Positions 33,730 to 41,296 of a stretch of DNA of 64,000 nt are shown here, piece after piece. The stretch is from positions 1-64,000 of the forward strand of contig JAJYVD010000003.1 of assembly GCA_021792185.1 (NCBI GenBank), read 5' to 3'. Every line of letters begins with the position of its first letter. Position 1 is the stretch's first letter. The DNA is from Nitrospirota bacterium. Lineage in GTDB: Bacteria; Nitrospirota; Thermodesulfovibrionia; Thermodesulfovibrionales; Dissulfurispiraceae. A program made the translations under genes and the position numbers. The notes below the pieces were generated by a model. That model searched no databases, was not told where the DNA came from, and saw only the letters and a list, made by a program, of their open reading frames with translations.

Positions 33730-33735
33730 TTATCT
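33670..33735 (+). repeat. attC-like recombination hairpin
   Basis: TGATAAC (33670-33676) pairs with GTTATC(T) (33729-33735). Inside, TCAAGGG (33685-33691) pairs with CCCTTGA (33714-33720) and CGCGG (33696-33700) with CCGCG (33706-33710) around loop AATTG. Unpaired bases interrupt the stem as in attC sites. The length (66 bp) is like short attC sites of mobile integron cassettes. Confidence 0.6.
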
Positions 33736-33765
33736 GTCCGTCAGACCAAGTATTAGCAACTGCAA

Positions 33766-34089
33766 CTATATAATCCTTTTCCCCGTCGTTATTATCTCTT
33801 TGATAAAAGGATCAGGCTCCTTAAAATCAGACAATGCGAATGAATGAGGCTCTATTCTTAAATCTACCTGCCTTCTGAGACGCATAAGCTTCACATCTTC
33901 CATAAAGGCATCTATATCATCCTTATTTAAGAATACCGCAAGGTCAATATCGCTTTCGGCGGTAAACCTGTTTTTTGCATATGAGCCGAAAAGATACAAT
34001 CTCCACACATCAATGCCGTTTCCCTTTAGGATTTTTATATAATCCTTAATCTTTCTGTAAATTATTTTTTTATCTTCTTTGCGAGCCAT
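33766..34089 (-). CDS. MNT-type nucleotidyltransferase (antitoxin of the HEPN/MNT pair)
   Basis: 107 residues with the minimal nucleotidyltransferase motif GSYAKNRFTAESDIDLAV and a later Asp in RQVDLRIE. MNT proteins neutralise HEPN toxins, in studied cases by AMPylation. The gene overlaps the HEPN gene by 28 bp and follows it in transcription order. All three expected acidic residues appear to be present. Confidence 0.88.
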   Translation of the reverse strand: MARKEDKKIIYRKIKDYIKILKGNGIDVWRLYLFGSYAKNRFTAESDIDLAVFLNKDDIDAFMEDVKLMRLRRQVDLRIEPHSFALSDFKEPDPFIKEIITTGKRII

Positions 34090-34454
34090 TGCCTGAAATC
34101 CTTTATCTCTTTGATGTAATTCTCCGTAAATTTTTTAGTCGCCTTTTTGTAAAACCTGCCTTTATAGTCAGGATACCGCGCCTTTATATTAAAGGCAGTA
34201 ACGGCATCCAAAAAATCTTTTTGATCTTCGTTGAGCGATAAACCAGCCTTTTCTGCAATCTTTGTGAGGTCATGCGTATAAGGCGCATTTGCATCAACAT
34301 TTTTAACATAAAAAGCCTTTAATAGCTTTTCCAGAACAAGATGCCCAAGAAACAATGCCCATACATAATGGCCGCTTTTGAACATGCTCCCCATCGCCCT
34401 AAAATCTTTGTTTGATGAGGCTATCCAATAATCTATAAGTTCGCTATTCTTCAT
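34062..34454 (-). CDS. HEPN-domain protein (toxin of the HEPN/MNT pair)
   Basis: 130 residues: 'LIDYWIASSNKDFRAMGSMF', YVWALFLGHLVLEKLLKAFYV and 'FNIKARYPDYKGRFYKKAT', the PF05168-type HEPN helical bundle. I see no clear RX4-6H ribonuclease motif, so this belongs to the subgroup lacking it or uses other residues. First gene of the pair on the - strand. Confidence 0.85.
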   Translation of the reverse strand: MKNSELIDYWIASSNKDFRAMGSMFKSGHYVWALFLGHLVLEKLLKAFYVKNVDANAPYTHDLTKIAEKAGLSLNEDQKDFLDAVTAFNIKARYPDYKGRFYKKATKKFTENYIKEIKDFRQWLAKKIKK

Positions 34455-34529
34455 ATTTTAAGATTGGTTATAGAATAGGGTATCATGCCGTTTGTGATAT
34501 TATATCATAATAATTCAGCCGCTGATGCA

Positions 34530-34571
34530 TGCAACAAAAACTTGCATTAACTGCCATTTGTCGCTAAAATA
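34530..34571 (+). promoter_or_regulatory. Promoter with operator-like inverted repeat before the Xre/RES pair
   Basis: TTGCAT (34543-34548) and TAAAAT (34566-34571) are 17 bp apart. ATGCAA (34530-34535) and TTGCAT form an inverted repeat with a 7-bp centre that covers the -35 box, as expected for autorepression by the Xre-type antitoxin. Confidence 0.6.
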
Positions 34572-34622
34572 AAGTCAAAAGGCATAAATGTGAAGTGACC
34601 ATAACAGGAAAGGAGTAAACAA

Positions 34623-35096
34623 ATGAGTACGGCTTTGGCTTTTGAAAATGAGGAAATAAAGAAAAAGATTATCGGGACACTGGGATTGAAGGATTCGGAT
34701 ATGAAGGCACGGGAGAAAGACAAGGGGATGCTGACCTTTGATGCCGTCATCCGGAAAGGAATCCCCTATGCAAAGGTCCGCCTCGTGAAAGCCGCCCTGA
34801 ATCTGACGGATAACGAACTTGCAGATTATCTGGGCATAAGCCTTAGGACACTGCAGAGGAAGCGGGATACCCATGAGAAGCTCTCAATTCAGGAGGGTGA
34901 CAGGCTCTTCCGAATTGCAAGGATATTTGCCCTCGCCGTTTCGGTTCTTGAGAGTGAAGAAATGGCACGGAAATGGCTGCACAGGGAGCAGAGAGGCTTG
35001 GGAGGAAGAGTGCCTATTCAAGTTATCCAGACAGAGGCGGGCGCACAGGAGGTCGAGGGCTTGCTTGAAAAAATAGAATTCGGGGTTCTAATTTAG
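34623..35096 (+). CDS. Xre/MbcA/ParS-type antitoxin
   Basis: 157 residues. A central helix-turn-helix (LTDNELADYLGISLRTLQRKRD) and the C-terminal toxin-binding domain of the DUF2384/MbcA-ParS family ('LFRIARIFALAVSVL', ARKWLHREQRGLGGRVP). Pairs with the RES toxin whose GTG start overlaps its stop by one base. Likely represses the operator at 34530-34548. Confidence 0.9.
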   Translation: MSTALAFENEEIKKKIIGTLGLKDSDMKAREKDKGMLTFDAVIRKGIPYAKVRLVKAALNLTDNELADYLGISLRTLQRKRDTHEKLSIQEGDRLFRIARIFALAVSVLESEEMARKWLHREQRGLGGRVPIQVIQTEAGAQEVEGLLEKIEFGVLI

Positions 35097-35563
35097 TGTT
35101 TTGCTGGCGTATCGCCAAGAAGAAATATGCGTATTCAGCCTTTGATGGTGAAGGCTCTAAGAGAAGGGGCGGGTGCTGGACCCCAAAGGGGTTTCCCGCT
35201 GTTTATACGGCTCAGACCGAATCTTTGGCTGCGCTTGAACAGTTTGTCCAACTCGGCGATGAAGGGCAGAATATTAAATTCGTCTGTTTTAAGGTGGCAA
35301 TCCCGGAGGAAGTGAGAATCGAAGAAATTGACATTGCCTCGCTGCCGGCAAATTGGAAAGATACCCCTGCGCCTGACTCGCTAAAGGCATATGGCGCCGG
35401 CTGGTTGGCGCGAGGTGAAAGCGCTGTTCTCAAAGTCCCTTCCGCTTTGATTTCCTCGGAATGCAATTATATCCTGAATCCCCTCCATCCCGATTTTCAA
35501 AAAATAATAATCGGTTCTCCTGAGGAGTTCTGTTACGACCCCCGCATGTGGAAAGAGGTTTGA
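35096..35563 (+). CDS. RES-domain NAD-degrading toxin
   Basis: 155 residues from GTG 35096. Typical RES features: FCWRIAKKKYAYSAFDGEGS (in parts) with the conserved Arg, GGCWTPKGFPAVYTA, 'SLAALEQFVQL', and SALISSECNYILNPLHPDF near the C-terminus. RES toxins of the RES-Xre type degrade NAD+ in studied cases. Full length. Confidence 0.9.
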   Translation: MFCWRIAKKKYAYSAFDGEGSKRRGGCWTPKGFPAVYTAQTESLAALEQFVQLGDEGQNIKFVCFKVAIPEEVRIEEIDIASLPANWKDTPAPDSLKAYGAGWLARGESAVLKVPSALISSECNYILNPLHPDFQKIIIGSPEEFCYDPRMWKEV

Positions 35564-35629
35564 AGCGTCAAAAAAGTCCCCGCTGCCCTCTTTTTGATAT
35601 AATAATAAACTTTCGATAAGGAGATACTT

Positions 35630-37459
35630 TTGTCCACTGTCATTTTTTACATAACAGAAAACGGCCTGAATCTTGCGAAAAGGCTTCGGAGACTATATCC
35701 TGAAGCTCGGATTGAAAAGTTTAATTCTAATGAAGTTAGCGACCTATGGGATAAGCATAAAAACCTTATTTTCATAATGGCAGCAGGGATTGTTGTCAGG
35801 ACAATTGCGCCGCTGATAAAAAACAAAAAGACAGACCCTGCCGTGGTTGTTCTCGATGAAACAGGTAAATATGCAATAAGCCTTTTAAGCGGACATATCG
35901 GCGGAGCGAATGATTTGGCGAAAGATATAGCGGAGTTTCTAAAAGGCGAGGCCGTGATAACTACAGCATCTGATGTGAATAACCTTACTGCCATAGATAT
36001 TTGGGCAAACGAAAACAACCTGTCAATCGAAAACATGGAAATAATGCCGCATGTCGCAACCCGCTACATTAATAACGGCGCATTGAGGATATATTCTGAA
36101 ATAGAAATAGCCCTGCCCGATGAATTTTTAAGAGTGAACGATCCGAGATTTGCAGATGTATTTGTAACAAACAAAAAAGACATTTATTTAAAAAATCCGC
36201 AATGCTCTTCCGCAGAATGTTCAACAGGCTCATGTCATGTAAAAGAGCAGCTTTATTTAAGACCTAAAAACCTTATTGCAGGCATCGGCTGCAACAGCAA
36301 TACTTCATCGGATGAGATGGAAGATGCGGTCAGGACTGTGCTGGATGAAAATAATCTGTCATTCCTTGCAATCCATTCTATCGCAACTATATATATAAAG
36401 GGCAATGAACAGGGATTAAAGGCGTTCGCGGAAAAATATAATTTAAAAATTAACACCTTCACTGCCGACGAGCTTAATACTGTTGAGGGAATATTAAAAT
36501 CGGACGCGGTGTTTAAGGCAACGGGCGCAAATGCGGTTTCGGAGCCGGCGGCATTGCTCGCTTCAGGGGCTTCGGAACTGCTTATCCCTAAACATAAGAG
36601 AGGAAATGTGACAGTAGCTATTGCAGAGCAGAGATTAGAGCAAAAAGGCAAACTTTATATCGTCGGCACAGGGCCCGGCGGCATAGAGCACATTACTCCA
36701 TACGCCCAAAAAGCCATTAAAAATTCGGATGTGATCGTAGGATACGGCACATATCTTGATCTGATACAAGAGTTGACCGAAGGCAAAGAAGTGGTATCTA
36801 CAGGCATGACTAAAGAAGTTGACAGGTGCAAAAAGGCGGTCGAGCTTGCAACGACAGGCAAGACGGTCGCCGTTATAAGCGGAGGTGATCCCGGCATATA
36901 CGCTATGGCAGGACTCGTCTTTGAGATACTCAGAGAGGAAGATCAGAAGATCAGAAGATCAGAAGATGAACAAATTACCGAAGAAAAAACTTCTGTGCTT
37001 CCGCGCTTCTGCGCTTCCGCGCTTGATATAGAGGTCATTCCGGGCATCTCTGCGTTAAACGCATGCGCAGCGCGCCTTGGAGCACCTCTTATGCATGACT
37101 TCGCGGCAATAAGCCTTTCCGACAGGCTCACTCCGTGGGAATTGATAGAGAAGAGGCTTGCGGCGGCAGCGTCAGCGGACTTTGTGACCATTCTCTATAA
37201 TCCCAAAAGCATGGGAAGGCCTGAACATATCAATAATGCCCGCGCTATTTTCCTGAAACACCGCAGCACCGAAACTCCTGTAGGCATAGTAAAAGGAGCA
37301 ATGAGGGAAAACGAAAGCATCATCATTACAAATCTAAGGGATATGCTCAATTATGATATTGATATGCAGACAGCCGTAATAATCGGCAATTCTCGTACCT
37401 TTGTATTCGATAAATGGATGATAACCCCAAGGGGTTACGAAAATAAATATGAGTTCTAA
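35630..37459 (+). CDS. cbiGH: Cobalt-precorrin-5A hydrolase fused to precorrin-3B C17-methyltransferase (CbiG-CbiH)
   Basis: 609 residues from TTG 35630 (GGAG seven bases upstream). Residues 1-340 are CbiG: N-terminal KLYPEARIEKF-type region, IFIMAAGIVVRTIAPLI, HIGGANDLA, then 'IAGIGCNSNTSSDEMEDAV'. Residues 345-609 are CbiH/CobJ: LYIVGTGPGGIEHITPYA, SGGDPGIYAMAGLVFEIL, VIPGISALNACAARLGAPL. CbiG opens the lactone and releases acetaldehyde, a step of the anaerobic route. Two arrays at 36940-36971 and 36991-37022 interrupt CbiH between two conserved blocks. Confidence 0.94.
   Translation: MSTVIFYITENGLNLAKRLRRLYPEARIEKFNSNEVSDLWDKHKNLIFIMAAGIVVRTIAPLIKNKKTDPAVVVLDETGKYAISLLSGHIGGANDLAKDIAEFLKGEAVITTASDVNNLTAIDIWANENNLSIENMEIMPHVATRYINNGALRIYSEIEIALPDEFLRVNDPRFADVFVTNKKDIYLKNPQCSSAECSTGSCHVKEQLYLRPKNLIAGIGCNSNTSSDEMEDAVRTVLDENNLSFLAIHSIATIYIKGNEQGLKAFAEKYNLKINTFTADELNTVEGILKSDAVFKATGANAVSEPAALLASGASELLIPKHKRGNVTVAIAEQRLEQKGKLYIVGTGPGGIEHITPYAQKAIKNSDVIVGYGTYLDLIQELTEGKEVVSTGMTKEVDRCKKAVELATTGKTVAVISGGDPGIYAMAGLVFEILREEDQKIRRSEDEQITEEKTSVLPRFCASALDIEVIPGISALNACAARLGAPLMHDFAAISLSDRLTPWELIEKRLAAAASADFVTILYNPKSMGRPEHINNARAIFLKHRSTETPVGIVKGAMRENESIIITNLRDMLNYDIDMQTAVIIGNSRTFVFDKWMITPRGYENKYEF
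36940..37022 (+). repeat. Two 8-bp arrays inside the CbiH part
   Basis: AGATCAGA three times plus AGATGAAC (36940-36971), then TTCTGTGC, TTCCGCGC, TTCTGCGC, TTCCGCGC (36991-37022). The second is the inverse of the GCGCGGAA words in cobC and cbiA. Encoded segments are EDQKIRRSEDEQI and SVLPRFCASAL. Confidence 0.85.
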
Positions 37460-38624
37460 AACCGCTTTCCTATGGGATGAGTCTTTTCTCTGGGGATTAA
37501 TGGCATACAAGGCATTAAAGGCCAACGACCTTCCCTTTGAAATCATAAGCACCGGAGATATTAAAAACGGAAAACTCAAAAATTACGCGATGCTCTTTGT
37601 GCCCGGCGGATGGGCATCGAATAAGGTAAAAGCGCTCGAAGATAAAGGCATTAGTCAAATAAAAAAATTTGTGAATAAGGGCGGCAATTACCTTGGCTTC
37701 TGCGGAGGCGCAGGCCTTGCTACGCTTGACGGCATAGGGCTTTTGAATATAAAGAGAAAGCCGACTAAAGAAAGAGTGCCGAGCTTCAGCGGCAGGATTC
37801 ATCTGAATATAAATGACCATCCTATATGGAACTCATCACTCCATGTTTTTCACGCCTGGTGGCCTTCGCAATTTCTCATCTCCGATAAAAATATAAAAAT
37901 CCTCGCAACATATGGCGATCCGCTTTCCGACTCGTTCAGTTCTGACCTGAATGTAGGAGATGTGGAGGCAAACGGAAATTGGCAGGAACTCGAGAATCTC
38001 TATCAGATTAACCTCGACCCCAAACGGCTGCTCAATGAGCCTGCTGTAGTCGAAGGAACTTTTGGAAAAGGCAGGGTGATATTATCACTTATTCATTTCG
38101 ATACTCCGGAAGATGAAAACGGCGCAAGAGTTTTAAAAAATCTTTGGGAATACTTAACAGGTTCGAAAGAGCAAAAGAGCGGGAGAGCGGAAGACTTAAA
38201 GAAAAAGACTTCCGAGCTTCTCTCCGACCTTGAGACCGCAGTTGAGGAATTAATCTCTCTCGGCATAAGGAACTTCCTCTGGTTCCGGAGAAACCCGATG
38301 CTGCTTCAGTGGCGGAGGGGAGTAAGGGGACTCGAATACTGCACTCTTTATGTAATGATTAAAGAGCTAAAAAAATTATGTATAAAAGAACAAGACCTGC
38401 ATGCTGTTAAAGAACTGCTTATTCCTTTTGTTGATAAGGCGAAACAGCTTCTCATTTTAGAAAGGCTTGCCATGCAAGACGAGCATATCACCTATGAAAA
38501 ATGCGATGACCTTCAAATAAAGAAGATACGGACAGAGCTTTTCGGGAATTCAAAGAGTCATGGAGGGCTGTTTAAAAATCTAATAGACGAAATTGACGCC
38601 CTTTTGTTCGGGCTCATAAATTAA
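37449..38624 (+). CDS. BPL_N / class I glutamine-amidotransferase-like protein of the cobalamin region
   Basis: 391 residues. Residues 1-235 form a GATase-like fold with FVPGGWASNKVKAL and a putative nucleophile Cys in YLGFCGGAGLATL, like the biotin-protein-ligase N-terminal (BPL_N) family. The C-terminal 140 residues are helical and unassigned (ELISLGIRNFLWFRRNPML). An 8-bp array (38165-38196) sits at the domain junction. It overlaps cbiGH by 11 bp and so is co-expressed with cobalamin genes, yet has no assigned step. Confidence 0.75.
   Translation: MSSKTAFLWDESFLWGLMAYKALKANDLPFEIISTGDIKNGKLKNYAMLFVPGGWASNKVKALEDKGISQIKKFVNKGGNYLGFCGGAGLATLDGIGLLNIKRKPTKERVPSFSGRIHLNINDHPIWNSSLHVFHAWWPSQFLISDKNIKILATYGDPLSDSFSSDLNVGDVEANGNWQELENLYQINLDPKRLLNEPAVVEGTFGKGRVILSLIHFDTPEDENGARVLKNLWEYLTGSKEQKSGRAEDLKKKTSELLSDLETAVEELISLGIRNFLWFRRNPMLLQWRRGVRGLEYCTLYVMIKELKKLCIKEQDLHAVKELLIPFVDKAKQLLILERLAMQDEHITYEKCDDLQIKKIRTELFGNSKSHGGLFKNLIDEIDALLFGLIN
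38165..38196 (+). repeat. 8-bp array GAAAGAGC at a domain junction
   Basis: GAAAGAGC, AAAAGAGC, GGGAGAGC, GGAAGACT; encodes SKEQKSGRAEDL. Confidence 0.75.
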
Positions 38625-38634
38625 TTAATGAGCC

Positions 38635-39381
38635 TTATTTTTCCTCTTCCCCCCAAATTTTATTGTAATACTCCGGGTACAATTTTTTGGCGCATTCCGG
38701 GCATATGGAGTGGCTGAACTCGGCCCCCGAATGTTCGCTGATATAAGTTTCGATCTGTTGCCAGTAACCCTCGTCAGCGCGTATCTTTTTGCAGGATGCG
38801 CATATCGGGAGCATGCCGCTTAGGGTCTTTACCTCGGACAGGGCATTTTGAAGCTCTAAGATAAGCCTCTCTCTTTCCTCTTCAGAATCTTTTTGCTTCG
38901 TTATATCACTCATTATGCCCTCGAGATATTTAGGCTTTCCTTCTGCGTCCCTTTCTATGCGGACATTGATCGAAACCCATATAATGCTGCCGTCTTTCCT
39001 ATACATGCGGGTTTGAAAATTTTTTACGACCCCGCGTGCTTCCAGCATATTCAAAAGCAAATCCCGGTCCGAAGGGTCGACATAAAGTTGATATTTAACA
39101 TTTATGAGGGAATCCATCATTTCCTGAGGAGAATCATAGCCGAAAATACCTGCTAACGCCGGATTAACGCTCAGAAGCCTGCCGTCCATCGAAGTATGGT
39201 AGATACCTTCGACTATGTTTTCGAAAATGCCCCGGTATTTCCCCTCGCTCTGTCTGAGGGCATTTTCAGCCAGTCTGCGTTCTTCCTCTATTTGCCGATA
39301 TCTGGCAATGGTCGTTTTAACCTTAAATGCGCTGACAATTACGGCCGTTAAAAGACAGAGAACTGCAAAGAGTAAAATCAT
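38635..39381 (-). CDS. PAS-domain membrane protein with C-terminal zinc-type cysteine motif
   Basis: 248 residues. One N-terminal membrane helix (LLFAVLCLLTAVIVSAF), a short coiled coil, a PAS domain with PAC tail (IFENIVEGIYHTSMDGRLL ... YLEGIMSDITKQKD), a helix, then a cysteine-rich end: LPICASCKKIRADEGYW ... HSICPECAKKLYPE (two CxxC pairs). No kinase, cyclase or receiver domain follows. This C-terminal module is common at the ends of PAS sensors; its role is unclear. Convergent with the BPL_N gene, 10 bp away. Confidence 0.8.
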   Translation of the reverse strand: MILLFAVLCLLTAVIVSAFKVKTTIARYRQIEEERRLAENALRQSEGKYRGIFENIVEGIYHTSMDGRLLSVNPALAGIFGYDSPQEMMDSLINVKYQLYVDPSDRDLLLNMLEARGVVKNFQTRMYRKDGSIIWVSINVRIERDAEGKPKYLEGIMSDITKQKDSEEERERLILELQNALSEVKTLSGMLPICASCKKIRADEGYWQQIETYISEHSGAEFSHSICPECAKKLYPEYYNKIWGEEEK

Positions 39382-39504
39382 ATCGGCCTGAAAAACCCGC
39401 CTTGGGGGCTGTTTATTTCTTTGGCTTTATTAAGCATAGTTTATATTTTAGCATAAATTCCTGAAGTCTATAACTTTTTTTAATCTATTAATTACGCCTT
39501 TTTA

Positions 39505-39534
39505 TTGACAAGAGCAGCCTATAATTGGTATAAC
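39505..39534 (+). promoter_or_regulatory. Promoter of the dsrEFH/tusA-like operon
   Basis: TTGACA (39505-39510) and TATAAC (39529-39534) with an 18-bp spacer, about 90 bp before the first gene. The 246-bp gap between 39381 and 39627 shows no other feature. Confidence 0.6.
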
Positions 39535-39626
39535 GTCATACTCGTAATACTTCCGCACTTTAATATGTCTTGAAACATACGGTCTGTATACCAGACTCGA
39601 AAAAAACTATTAACGGGAGGTGTTGC

Positions 39627-39923
39627 ATGAAATTAGGCGTTTTTGTGAGCGATTACAAGCTTACCGTTGACACTCTTGACAGGTTAAAAGCCGAAAAGCT
39701 CGGCATTATCCTTGTGTCTAACGGCGTTTATCACGCATCCATCAAAGAGAACGGAAAGGCATCTTCCCTTCTCGACAAATCCGCGAACTTCTATGCCCTC
39801 AAGGAAGACCTTGAAACAAGAGGCATTAATCCCTCGGGGATTGACAGCCGCGTAAAAGCCGTCAGCTACGGAGATGTGGTTGACCTTGTAATGAACGACT
39901 ATGAAAAATTAGCCTGGCTATAG
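39627..39923 (+). CDS. DsrH/TusB-like sulfur-relay protein
   Basis: 98 residues from ATG 39627 with GGGAGGTG upstream. Fold pattern of DsrH/TusB ('ILVSNGVYHASIKENGK', 'YALKEDLETRGI', SYGDVVDLVMNDYEKLAWL). The usual sulfur-carrying Cys of TusB/DsrH is absent: no cysteine occurs in the chain. First of four genes that together resemble dsrH-dsrE-dsrF-tusA. Confidence 0.75.
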   Translation: MKLGVFVSDYKLTVDTLDRLKAEKLGIILVSNGVYHASIKENGKASSLLDKSANFYALKEDLETRGINPSGIDSRVKAVSYGDVVDLVMNDYEKLAWL

Positions 39924-39936
39924 GAGGTGTTATAAG

Positions 39937-40296
39937 ATGGCGACTTTGACTATCGGATTATTTTCTTCCCTTATAGGTTCCATGAACTATGATTTTGCCT
40001 TAAAACTGGCAGAAGCGGCTAAAGACAAGGGGCATGTCGTAAACCTTTGGTTTTCAGGCAATGCCGCAGGCTCTCCGGCGAAAGGACAGAAGCATTTGAA
40101 AGATTACTCGCACGGCGAAAAACCCTTAAGAGCGCTCATAGAAAAGGGTGTTGAGGTGTGCACATGCGAGGCATGTTCGGTCTCAAGGGCCGTTCAAAAA
40201 ACCACTGCAATAGAAGGCGTCAAATGGAATGCCATGCATTGGTATTTAGCAAAGATATATGTCTCAGACAGAGTCCTTCACATAGGAGGTGAATAA
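39937..40296 (+). CDS. DsrE-like sulfurtransferase subunit
   Basis: 119 residues, DsrE/DsrF-like fold (TIGLFSSLIGSMNYDFALKLAEAA in parts; VVNLWFSGNAAGSP). The segment VEVCTCEACSVSRAV carries three cysteines at the place of the active-site Cys of DsrE. SD GGAGGTG lies before the ATG. In sulfur oxidisers DsrEFH passes persulfide to DsrC; direction here is unknown. Confidence 0.8.
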   Translation: MATLTIGLFSSLIGSMNYDFALKLAEAAKDKGHVVNLWFSGNAAGSPAKGQKHLKDYSHGEKPLRALIEKGVEVCTCEACSVSRAVQKTTAIEGVKWNAMHWYLAKIYVSDRVLHIGGE

Positions 40297-40297
40297 T

Positions 40298-40708
40298 ATG
40301 TCGGATGTAAAAATAGCTTTCCTCGTGCAAAGGCTTCCATATAAAAGCGAGAACCCTAAGCTCGCTGCAACGCATGCAATGTCGTATCAGACGGTCGAAA
40401 TTCTGCTTGAAGACGGTCAGACCATTACTCCGGCCCTTTGCTATGTCGGCGAAGGAGTACTCAACTGCCTAAAAGACCAAAAAGCGATGGAGACTTACGG
40501 CATAACCAGCACGGAGATGCACCTTAAAAACTGCCTCCTGGTAGATATGGACGTTTACGCCTGCAAAGAAGACCTCGACAAATACGGTATAGGCGAAGAC
40601 AAGGTCATTGACGCTGAAGATATGGGTGCGGACAAAAAGCTCCAAATTGTACCTTTTGCTAAGATCCAGGAGTTAATGGAAACATCTAATCATGTAATGT
40701 TCTTTTAA
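40298..40708 (+). CDS. DsrF/DsrE-family sulfur-relay protein
   Basis: 136 residues from ATG 40298 (AGGAGGTG upstream). 'NCLLVDMDVYACKEDLDKYGI' is the characteristic DsrE/F-type segment with Cys; other cysteines are at LCYVGEGVLNCL. Overlapping and co-directional with the DsrE-like gene. Confidence 0.75.
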   Translation: MSDVKIAFLVQRLPYKSENPKLAATHAMSYQTVEILLEDGQTITPALCYVGEGVLNCLKDQKAMETYGITSTEMHLKNCLLVDMDVYACKEDLDKYGIGEDKVIDAEDMGADKKLQIVPFAKIQELMETSNHVMFF

Positions 40709-40733
40709 AAAACTATAAAAGGAGGAATATAAA

Positions 40734-40985
40734 ATGGCTGATTTAAAATCGCAACCAGTAGCAGAAACCGTTGATGTTCTGGGCAGGGTATGTCCTTACC
40801 CTTTGGTTCTGACCAAAAAAGCGATGGAAAAGCTGCCCAGCGGCGCAGTACTTAAGATCCTATGCGACGCGCCGGCATCGGCAGAGGACTCCATTCCCCG
40901 GTTTGCGGAAAAACAGGGTTATGAGTTTGAATCCGTAAAGCTCGAAGACAAAGGAATGTGGGAACTCTACCTAAAGAAGAGGTGA
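40734..40985 (+). CDS. tusA: TusA-family sulfur carrier
   Basis: 83 residues. VDVLGRVCPYPLVLTKKAM contains the CPxP motif with the persulfide Cys; DAPASAEDSIPRFAEKQGYEF completes the SirA/TusA fold. It would exchange sulfur with the DsrEF-like proteins and DsrC. Ends just before the terminator at 41001-41033. Confidence 0.93.
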   Translation: MADLKSQPVAETVDVLGRVCPYPLVLTKKAMEKLPSGAVLKILCDAPASAEDSIPRFAEKQGYEFESVKLEDKGMWELYLKKR

Positions 40986-41000
40986 TTAGTCCACAAAAAA

Positions 41001-41033
41001 GGGCGCTGAGAGAATTCTCAGCGCCCTTTTTTT
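41001..41033. terminator. Bidirectional intrinsic terminator
   Basis: GGGCGCTGAGA and TCTCAGCGCCC form a perfect 11-bp stem with loop ATT-like AATT centre, followed by seven T on the + strand and preceded by six A (T on the - strand). It separates the convergent tusA and ferredoxin genes. Confidence 0.95.
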
Positions 41034-41040
41034 ATTGTAA

Positions 41041-41226
41041 TTACATCTCGGTTATGGTAATTGCCGCCGGCGGACACACGCTCAAACATGTCTCGCAGAA
41101 AACACACTCGGAAGACTGGTAGGGGTCTGACTTCCCGTCTACCATCCTGAATACGGCCTGCGGACAGTTATTGACGCATTCTTCGCATTCTTCGCATTTC
41201 GCGGCATCAACTGCTACAAGATACAT
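41041..41226 (-). CDS. 2[4Fe-4S] ferredoxin
   Basis: 61 residues with two cluster motifs CEECEECVNNCPQAV and CVFCETCLSVCPPAA. A low-potential electron carrier; position behind dsrP suggests service to sulfite reduction or the DsrMKJOP complex. About 70 bp from dsrP on the same strand. Confidence 0.93.
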   Translation of the reverse strand: MYLVAVDAAKCEECEECVNNCPQAVFRMVDGKSDPYQSSECVFCETCLSVCPPAAITITEM

Positions 41227-41296
41227 TTAATCACCTCCCGTTCACAAATATCTTATAATGTTAACCGATTAAATCAATAAATGTCCAAATTCAAGT

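Noticed and set aside
35566-35600. A further GGGGACTGTCCC element near the RES gene end
   Set aside because: Only a partial word (AAAAAGTCCCCGCTGCCC) without an inverse partner; likewise the GTCCCC word near 395.
36940-37022. Tandem arrays as CRISPR repeats
   Set aside because: Unit length is 8 bp without spacers, inside a coding sequence; no cas genes are present.
39627-40985. Calling the organism a sulfur oxidiser from the dsrEFH/tusA-like genes
   Set aside because: DsrD is present and no dsrL was seen in the window; the sulfur carriers alone do not decide the direction.
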